Source: Camellia lanceoleosa (taxonomy: Eukaryota > Streptophyta > Magnoliopsida > Ericales > Theaceae). Taken from it: a stretch of DNA of 64,000 nucleotides. A program made the translations under genes and the position numbers. The stretch spans positions 125,679,752-125,743,751 of the forward strand of contig CM045762.1 in NCBI GenBank assembly GCA_025200525.1, read 5' to 3'. Shown here in pieces: positions 56,450-64,000 of this stretch (the stretch's first letter is position 1; each line of letters opens with the position of its first letter). Under the pieces are notes generated by a model. It did not search any database and was not told the DNA's origin. It saw only the letters and a program-made list of their open reading frames with translations.

Positions 56450-56838
56450 GACAAATTACACCAGTAGTCTTTACATTTTATCGCTTGTATTATTTTAGTT
56501 TGTACAGTTTCAGTTGACTTAATTTTAACCTTTAAATTTAGATTTTGTGTCAATTTAATCCAATTGACAATGCCGTTAGCGTTTTTGACATTTTTTTTTT
56601 TTTTTAACTTGATTGATTATGTTTAAGTTGTTGAAAAGATAAAGTTTACAATTTTACTTTTAATAACATAACACATGTCGTTTATGTGCACATTTGTCAT
56701 TTAAAAAATTCTAACATTTAAAATCAATAGGATTTTAAGACAAAATTAAAAATTCACGATCAAAATCAATTCAAATAAGATTATGAAGATCAAAATGAAA
56801 CGAGGCCCAAGGTACATGGATTAGCAGTGTAATTTGCT
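56450..56838. mobile_element. Mutator-type MITE, diverged copy
   Basis: Left GACAAATTACACCAGTAGTC and reversed right AGCAAATTACACTGCTAATC give ~20-bp imperfect inverted ends, of the family at 53019-53423 (shared 'ttttatcg-ttgt-ttattttag' and 'tcaatttaatccaatt'). The flanking 9-mers do not match, so the TSD has decayed or an end is misplaced. Confidence 0.65.
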
Positions 56839-57059
56839 TATGGACAAATTACTAGGTGGTTTTGGGGCACCACATGACAATATTTTCACCAATTACCAAA
56901 TGCCATATCTCCATGTTATTCTCCCACTGCTAAACACAAAATCATAATCCCCTCCTCTATCAATCAAAACTCTCTCTGAAACACCACTTGAGCATACCCA
57001 AAACCATCAAATAACATCTCCTTTGGAGGATGTGTAGCTAAAATGACCTAAATGCATAG

Positions 57060-57743
57060 TTTTAGAGTCTTGGTGTAATACATTTTTGGGAAAATTACAA
57101 AAAAAATTCCTAAGGCTTTGCGTGTTTTTCAATTTAAACCCCAGAGTTTCAATTTTAACAATTAAAATCCCGATATTACTTTCGTGTCACAACTTACCCC
57201 CTCTATCCATCTTTGTTCATCCCCGTTCATTTTCTTCCTTAAGCATCACATAAAATTTTCATATTTAAACCCACATGTTCAAGTCTTTGTATATCCCTCG
57301 TTATAACTCTGTTTCACCTCATTTTTGCGTTGTTAGATTCACCCCATGGCCTAATTTTTATTTCATTCCTCGTACGTCTTATTCCATCTCTTTTTGTGTG
57401 CTTTTGGAGCTCAAAAGTTGACCAAAAGTAAGATTTTTCTTCTCGTTTCTAACTTTTCTTCGAGCAATCTTTCAAACTCCATAATTTTTTCAATTCTTAA
57501 AGGTTTTACTCCGTTCTTTCACCAATCTCTTCACCTCACTTCCTTCCTTGATTTCTCATTTCTTCGCGTAATGGGTGATTTCAACATACCAAAAGTAGCC
57601 CTGAAAACCAACTTTGAAAATTCCAAAAACTTCCCTCTTTGTTTCTTTCTCCTCTGCATTCCTTCATCTTCTCTTTCTTCACCCATAGCAAGTTGTATAG
57701 GGTGGTTATAGGTAGAAATGGAATTAAGCATACCCACCTCTAT
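57060..57743 (+). mobile_element. Arm of a Pack-MULE-related element
   Basis: 57296-57650 is a diverged copy of the Pack-MULE arm at about 43915-44260 (shared 'ctcatttttgc', 'cctcgtacgtcttattccatc', 'cgcgtaatgggtgatttc'). Only one arm is seen; an LTR retroelement begins at 57744. The 105-residue frame at 57394 is arm sequence translated and is not supported as a gene. Confidence 0.55.
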
Positions 57744-60053
57744 TGTAACACCTGCCTTCGTAATTAACTATTACTTATGTGGCTTACCTTAATTATGTGT
57801 TTACATGTGACTTTTCTGTCTTATATGCTTATATGTGTGGGTTAACTATGAGTCATGTGCTATTTGAACTATGTTTTGCTTGACAGATATGAGAATATAT
57901 AAATTAGACATGTCTGATTCGTTAATTTACAAGGTCAAAAATTAAATGTTGGCCTAGGTGGTTAGAGCCTAATTCACGTTAATTAGGTCAAGTTTGGGTT
58001 AAGTTAAAATTAGGTTATAGTGAGAAATGACTTGATTTAAGTGATTATAATTTAAATTCAATTAAATTTTGATCAAGGAAATTGGGCTAGATATGTTGTA
58101 TGTTGGCACTCACTCATAAAAAAAAAAGGGAGAAGGGGGGGAGAGAGAGAGAGATAGAGAGAGAGTGGAAGCTCTTGTAGAGAGCATTCTAGAGAGGAAA
58201 GAGAGAGGGCTCAAGAAAGAGGAAGAGAAGAGAAGCAAGAGGATTAGAGTCAACTGTCCATAATTCCCTAATCAAAGGTAAGAATTCTTGTCTCAACCTT
58301 GAGATTAACACATGAGACTGGAGAATTTGAGTTGAATTAGGAATTGGGTAGTGTAGTTTGTGTCAAGAACCCTAAATAAAGTAGTTCATGTTCATACATA
58401 GCATCACTCATGTTCCATTCCTTGCTCTTTGCATGATTTTTGGTAGATGGAGAAAGAAATTCATGGATTTGAGTTGGAAAAGTTACAACTCTATGGTTCT
58501 TGATTTTGCCCTTACACTCACAATCTTGATCTTTTCTTTTTCATTGCCAATAGGTTTGTTTTGAAGTTATGATTTTGATTTGATCTTAGAATTTACTTAT
58601 TCACCATGTTTTAGTAAGCTTTGAGCCTTGATTTGGACAAAAATGGAGTTGGTTTTTGGAAAGATTGAAGTTCAAAAAATATCAGATTTTCAGTTCTGAA
58701 AACACGCAGAACCGTACGTGCGGTAGGGAGGACCGCACATGCGGGAGGCAGAGCCGTACGTGCGGCAGGGAGGCCTGCACATGCAGAAAACAGGGGAGAA
58801 GGGCTACACAATCTAAAATAATTGCACGTTTCGACGCACGTACGGTGCACGTGCAATGGGAGTTCTGCACGTGCGGCCAAGACACACTGCATGTGGGTTG
58901 TCAGGTAGGCCCAGTTTCATTTTTCTACTTCATTTTTTCATTTTTCAAGCCTCCGTTCGCATGGTTCTAACACGTATTTGACGTTCATTGCATTTCGCGA
59001 GCATTATAGACATTAAAAGAAAATAAAGGATAATTAGGCCAACCAATCAAATAAGTAATGATACCAACTAGTTGGTTACTCTGTGAATTAAACGTGTTAT
59101 GCTTACATATGTCTATGTAGGTCAAATGCCGCGTCCTAGCCACGTGTTTCGTAGAGCCAACTGCGAGTAACACTGTTGTAAAGATATGTTTAACTAAAAG
59201 TATTTCTTTTCTGCTTTATACTATCCTCTATTCTGAAATGATTCTTCTACTTAATGAATGATGATCATATTTTCTTGTACTGTATTCATGGCATCCTTAA
59301 CACCTGTTTACTATTATTGTTACAGAGATCTCTATCAATTCCAATGCTTGGAACTCTCGTTTACTGTATTGATGGCCATCATATATGATTATCGGTCTTC
59401 ATGATCATCTGTTCGGTCTTCATGACTGCCTGTACTAGTTTGCTATTGGATGTACCACGTATAACATTTATGTTTCCTATATGGCATATGGATCTGTTAA
59501 GTATATAATTCTGATTTTCTAAATAGTACTAAAATGGATCGATTTGTATTACAGTAAGGACATCATTCGTAACCTCTTTACACTGTTGTTATTTACTAGG
59601 CTCTAACTCATGCTTTTATATATGTATGTAGGTAATCTAGTACAGGAAGGGACGCAGCGGTGTTGATCTAGCCGTAGTTTTATCAAGCCAGCTTTTACGT
59701 CTCACTGTGAGGTTCCCATCTATCGAGGCTTTTTGTGTGGCCCAAGAATCACCCATTTGGCAGTCACTAACGCTTTTATTTTGATTCTGTATCTCTTGAT
59801 GATGGGAAAATAAACCCTCATTTGTTTGTGTTTTGGCAAACTTGATATACTTTGATGTATATATGTGTATATATATGTAGAACAGTTCATTATGTCTTAT
59901 GTACATCTTCACAGCTCATTGGACGTTTTATTTTCTTATATATTAGCTTCTGCTAGCCCCAATTATGTGATTTATATAGGAAGGCCTTCAGTAATCTCGG
60001 ATTACTGGCCAGTTACGACACTAAGCCTATAGGGGCGGGTTTGGATTGTGACA
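57744..60053 (+). mobile_element. 5' LTR of a Ty3/gypsy element
   Basis: 2,310 bp, starts TGTAACACCTG and ends GGATTGTGACA, with the primer site three bases on. The last ~90 bp, reversed, resemble the start of the LTR at 60865 and those at 15379/22407 (TGTCAC...CCAAACC, then 'cggccagtaat'), so the families are related. It contains a GA-rich leader (58138-58230) and CGTACGTGCGG-type modules (58709-58880). Left flanking 5-mer TCTAT. Confidence 0.85.
58709..58880 (+). repeat. Palindromic GTACGTGCGG module cluster
   Basis: About seven modules such as CCGTACGTGCGG, CCGCACATGCGG, CGTACGGTGCACGTGC, each nearly palindromic. They stand in the position held by CTCGAG modules in the related LTRs at 15379 and 22407, downstream of the GA-rich leader. 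Confidence 0.65.
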
Positions 60054-60056
60054 AAG

Positions 60057-60068
60057 TGGTATCAGAGC
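60057..60068 (+). other. Primer binding site, tRNA-iMet
   Basis: TGGTATCAGAGC, exact, three bases (AAG) after the LTR end. Gives plus orientation. Confidence 0.92.
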
Positions 60069-60198
60069 ATGAGTTATACCACATACACGCATCCAAGTGA
60101 GCTATAGGATGTCCTAGCTAGAAAGAAATTAGGGCAGTTTTACTTGTATGTGTGAGTGTGTATGGGTTCCTTATATGCTTATGAGATGAAAAGGAAAT

Positions 60199-60864
60199 GT
60201 GAAACCTATGTGTCCTATGTTTATTATCATTCTATTTACATATAGACCAGTGGAGGACACAAGACCTACAGATGTATCTGAGTCTTCTGAAGCGAGAATG
60301 GACCGGTTAGAGCAAATGGTGGAACTATTGACAGAATCCTTAAGACAACAACAGAGACAACCATTTCCATCTCCTCCTCTGCCACCAATTCTGGTTGAGC
60401 CATCCAACAACGGTGACATTATTACTCTGACGCAGAAGTTTAACAAAATGAAACCACATACCTTTCCGAGGGGCCTTGAACCGTTGAAGGCCGAAGCGTG
60501 GATCCTAGAGATTGAAAAGTTGTTTGAAGTTTTTCCATGTTCTGAAAAGCAAAAGGTTTTGTTGGCAACTTTCACCTTGTAAGAGAAAGCGAGAAAGTGG
60601 TGGATACTTATCCGCGATCAGCATACTACCATGACTTAGGCACAGTTTAAAGAGGCATTCTATGAAAAATGTTTCCCATGGTGTGTAGGAGACCGCATGG
60701 TAACATAATTTGAGCAGTTAAAGGAAGGTACTATGTCGGTAACGGAGCACAAAGCCAAATTCACTGAGCTTGCACGGTATGCGTCACATATGGTAGATAT
60801 TGATTACAAGAAAGCTAGAAAATTTGAAGGCGGACTTGATGTTGAGGTCCTTGACCGGATCAAT
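60199..60864 (+). pseudogene. Partial chromovirus-type gag
   Basis: Frame from 60199 (a likelier start is the later Met at about 60298, within 'ARMDRLEQMVELL'). An acidic/Gln-rich N-terminal helix, a Pro-rich linker (SPPLPPI), then capsid: 'FNKMKPHTFPRGLEPLKAE', 'FEVFPCSEKQKVLLATF', stop TAA at 60580, then 'KARKWWILI', TAG at 60637, 'FKEAFYEKCFP', TAA at 60706, 'MSVTEHKAKFTELARY', 'DYKKARKFEGGL'. The frame is continuous, but it stops at 60864 where an opposite LTR begins. Close in pattern to the gag at 21319-22149. Confidence 0.85.
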
Positions 60865-63800
60865 TGTCACGACCCAAACCTGCCCCTGTAGGTTTGGCAC
60901 CGTAACCGGCCAGTAATCCAAGGATTACCTACGGCCTCTAAACAGATTAACATAATATTAGGGGCTAGCGGAAGCAAATACGAATATACAACGTCCATTG
61001 AACTGTGCAGACTTATATGAGACAGAGAAATTTTAAACTTTTTATTTACATATATACACATGACTTGAAGAACCAAGCAAGAAAACATAACTGAACTTAA
61101 ACTTTACATCACATAACGACAACACTTAGCATATCCGAAACCTCCACGGGAGGCACATAGGTTGGCTGACAGAACAGATTCTAAACAGATGCCTCTAAGC
61201 CTGGTCACGCGCCTGATCACCTACATACATAAATAATAGAGTGAGCTAAAACCCAGTGAATAATAACAGAGTAAAGGGTTTAGTGAATGATGTCCATCAC
61301 AGAGTTAGAAATCAGAGTTTATATAAAAAACACAGTCTTATCAGAAATAGAGTCTTATGCACATTCAGATTTCCAATCAGAAATAGATTCAGATACATGC
61401 TCATATTCATAATCAAATTCAAATTTTGCATAAGATCATATGTGGTACACCCCTTAGCTATCAGATCAGGCAGGTCCTAAGACCACAACAGGCAGGTCCG
61501 AAGACCACAACAGGCAGGTCCTAAGACCACAACAAAGTTGGTACCAACGACCACAAAGGTCCATATCTTGCGCGCAAGTAGCCATAGTATTGTTACCCCC
61601 AGGCAAGGGCCATCCATACTAAGGGTGCCACAAATACTTTTCAGAAAAACTGGACATTCATTCATTCATTTCCAACATATCATAGCTTTTCAAGAACCAA
61701 TCATTTCGTATCATAATATACTGAAAATACATAGCATTGAACATAACTTTACAAAGTTATTACTCACAGAGGGCTGCAGAGGCAAATCGTCAGACCAAGA
61801 TATATCGATAAATCAAGAGTGACAATGGCGCGTGACCTACACAAACATATAACATATACACATTGAAATACAATATTACTCCCTTGATTAAACTTGTCCT
61901 TTCTAGTCTTTATAGTCCGAAGTTCTATTACGTTCATTCTTTCTCATTTAAATAAACCAGGTTTTTATTTCACATATTCCTTCATTATTAAGTCCTTCTT
62001 TTCCAACTATTTTCCATAATCTTAATCTTAACTTAATTCATAACCTCAATTTAATTCTTAACCATAGATGTCCCCAAAATATGTTTAATCTCAAATTACA
62101 AGTATGGATTAAAATCTAATTATAAAATCAACACTTTATCTAACATTAGGATTAATTCTAATTTTCCATAAACTTGATGTTCATAAAACGTTTCATTTTT
62201 CTCTTCAAAATATGAGATTGAATTAATCCAAATCCTTCAAAATCCATGATGTATGCAATACAAATAGGTCCAATTTTATATTAATAACAAAATCAACTTA
62301 ATTATGAATTACACAAATCAACTTCTTAGAAATTCAACTTAACTCAATTTCTAACCAAAAACTTAATTTATAATCATAAATGTTCTAAAATATGCTTAAA
62401 CTGAACAAATCTTTTAAATTAAATCACATGCATGGATTAAACAAATTCCTAGTTTTCATAGTAAAATCAAAACTTTAGGATTAGTTCCCAAATTTCCATA
62501 GACTTGATTTTAGTTTCAAATCATCATTTCCTTATCAATTTCCTTAAATTATCAAATTGATATTATAAAACTCCTAGAAAAATATTTGCATGTGTGGAAT
62601 TAAGATTAAAACCAACTAATTTTTTTATATTCAAAATCAAATCATAATTTACTTCTTGATTTAGCCAAACTTAGATTAAATTAATTCCCTTCATAACACA
62701 CCCAAAACTTAATTCATAATCAAAGATATTCCAAAATATGTTTAATTTAAGTCAAACTCTTAGATTACATTACATGCATGGGTTAATATAATTAAAATCA
62801 AAACCCTTATATATTCTTTAATTCCTCCAAATTACATGCATGCAACCATAAGATTCAAATTCATATAAAATAATTAGTTTCTAAATTAATTTCCATAATC
62901 ACTAACCTAACTCATTTGCATGGACCAAATCTTTAATAAATCTTGTTGCATGTAATTTTATAGGACTTAATCCAAGAATAATTCTCTAATTGAACCCAAA
63001 TATTAAATCACAACATTAAACCCAAAATAATTAATTTCTAATTTATTCCCTAACCATGAACCTAATTTAATTCCATCATCTTCTTGCTAATTTCTTTCCA
63101 ATTACATGAAATTGAACCAAAATCCTTTTTGATTTCAAGTATTAGGTGTAGAAGAAATAAACCAGAAATTATCTCAACTTGTTGAATTTTTTAGCTCTCT
63201 CTCAATCTTTTATTTTTCTTTAAGCTTCCTTTTGGCTTTCCCACTGAATCTCCAGCAAATGAGTTCCAAGAATTTTTACACTCTTTCTCTCTCTCGGCTG
63301 TTCTCTCCCTCTCGGCTCTGTTTTCTTTTCTTCACACACACACAGAACTTAATGATACAAACCCATTCTTTGTTGCCTTGAATACATCTCTTGACTCATA
63401 TAATAATATAGTTACATAATACTACATACTACGTACACCTTACACGTACATACACACACTTCACTTCTTGGGTAAGAACAAGACACGTGCACACATGCAC
63501 ACACTTGATTTCTAACACATACACACACATGCACAGATTTCTCACTGCACCCACACCCATTTACACTCCCAATGTTAATTTGGTCCAATTTAACTTATGT
63601 CTAGGAATAATTTAATTAAGTACCACTTAATTTTAATAAATCTTAATCAACACATGATCAAATTAATTATAATAAATCATAAATCTCTCACAATTAAGTT
63701 AATCTATTTGACTTCCATTATGGTCCAATTAATTATATTTAAATTTATCGGTACGAATAAGATTTTTAATCAGACTCCCAAAATGCTCCAAATAATAAAT

Positions 63801-64000
63801 CGAACTTATTGCCATCATCAATTTTGATTTCCCAAATCATTTAGGCCTTCAATTTCTGATTGGACTCCAAATCTCCGTCAATTAATTTACATATTCAAAT
63901 TGGGCACATCATAACTAAATTTAATTCACAATAATCACAATTCTCAATCCTCATAATTTAATCAACTCCAATTAGAACCAAATTAATCGAATCTCAATTT
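60865..64000 (-). mobile_element. LTR of related family, reverse, runs off window
   Basis: On the plus strand it begins TGTCACGACCCAAACCTGCC and continues like the LTR starts at 15379 and 22407 (cggccagtaatccaaggatt). It holds a 22-bp repeat (61467-61532), long AT-rich sequence (61850-63150) and, read on the minus strand, a GA-rich leader (63310-63190). The other end is not seen, so it is either a 3' LTR or a solo LTR. No gene: the small frames are not credible. Confidence 0.75.
61467..61532. repeat. 22-bp tandem repeat, three copies
   Basis: CAGGCAGGTCCTAAGACCAC-AA repeated three times with one difference (CCGAAG in the second). It occupies the place of the 29-bp minisatellite in the related LTRs. 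Confidence 0.9.

Noticed and set aside
57394..57711. 105-residue Phe/Ser-rich frame as a membrane protein
   Set aside because: It falls in sequence homologous to a MULE arm, and the paralogous arm lacks a matching frame.
60171..60575. 134-residue minus-strand frame
   Set aside because: Antisense shadow of the gag frame at 60199.

Overview
This is a stretch of plant nuclear DNA, almost certainly from a flowering plant. It is AT-rich and made almost entirely of nested transposable elements. I found no convincing intact host gene, tRNA, rRNA or CRISPR array. The plant assignment rests on chromovirus and Tat-type Ty3/gypsy elements with initiator-tRNA-Met primer sites, hAT, CACTA, Mutator and Tourist-like short elements with their diagnostic target-site duplications (TSDs), and a captured pentatricopeptide-repeat (PPR) fragment. 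The species cannot be named from the sequence.

Layout. Positions 1-7.8 kb hold hAT remnants, two solo LTRs of one family (611-2605 forward, 5055-7088 reverse) with perfect 5-bp TSDs and unusual TA...CA ends, and a diverged LTR-like block. A third solo LTR of the same family begins at 7831 and ends at 43591, with GTTTT on both sides. It has been split by about 35 kb of later insertions. Inside it sits a forward chromovirus (8113 to about 43281) with 2.6-kb LTRs and a decayed gag. Inside that is a Tat-lineage composite (12222 to about 36988) with three LTR-bearing units in tandem. Inside its gag region is a younger minus-strand chromovirus (15379-24784, TSD CTCGG), the best preserved element. 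One of its LTRs carries a still younger short element. Smaller hAT, CACTA and other insertions decorate the nest, several proven by an 'empty' paralogous copy elsewhere in the window.

Right of the nest, 43.6-45.8 kb is a Mutator-like element with about 0.7-kb inverted arms enclosing a PPR fragment (Pack-MULE type). 46-48.5 kb is unassigned repeat-like DNA with a degenerate tandem array. 48.5-57.7 kb is a dense field of short DNA elements (Tourist/PIF, Mutator foldback, hAT-like). 57.7-60.9 kb is the 5' LTR, primer site and partial gag of another Ty3/gypsy element. It is cut at 60865 by an oppositely oriented LTR of a related family that runs off the window.

Coding potential is limited to retroelement gag/pol, all interrupted. 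The minus-strand chromovirus keeps one unbroken reading frame of about 1,480 codons with nine TAA/TAG stops and no frameshift until the very end, a pattern suggesting point decay by cytosine deamination.
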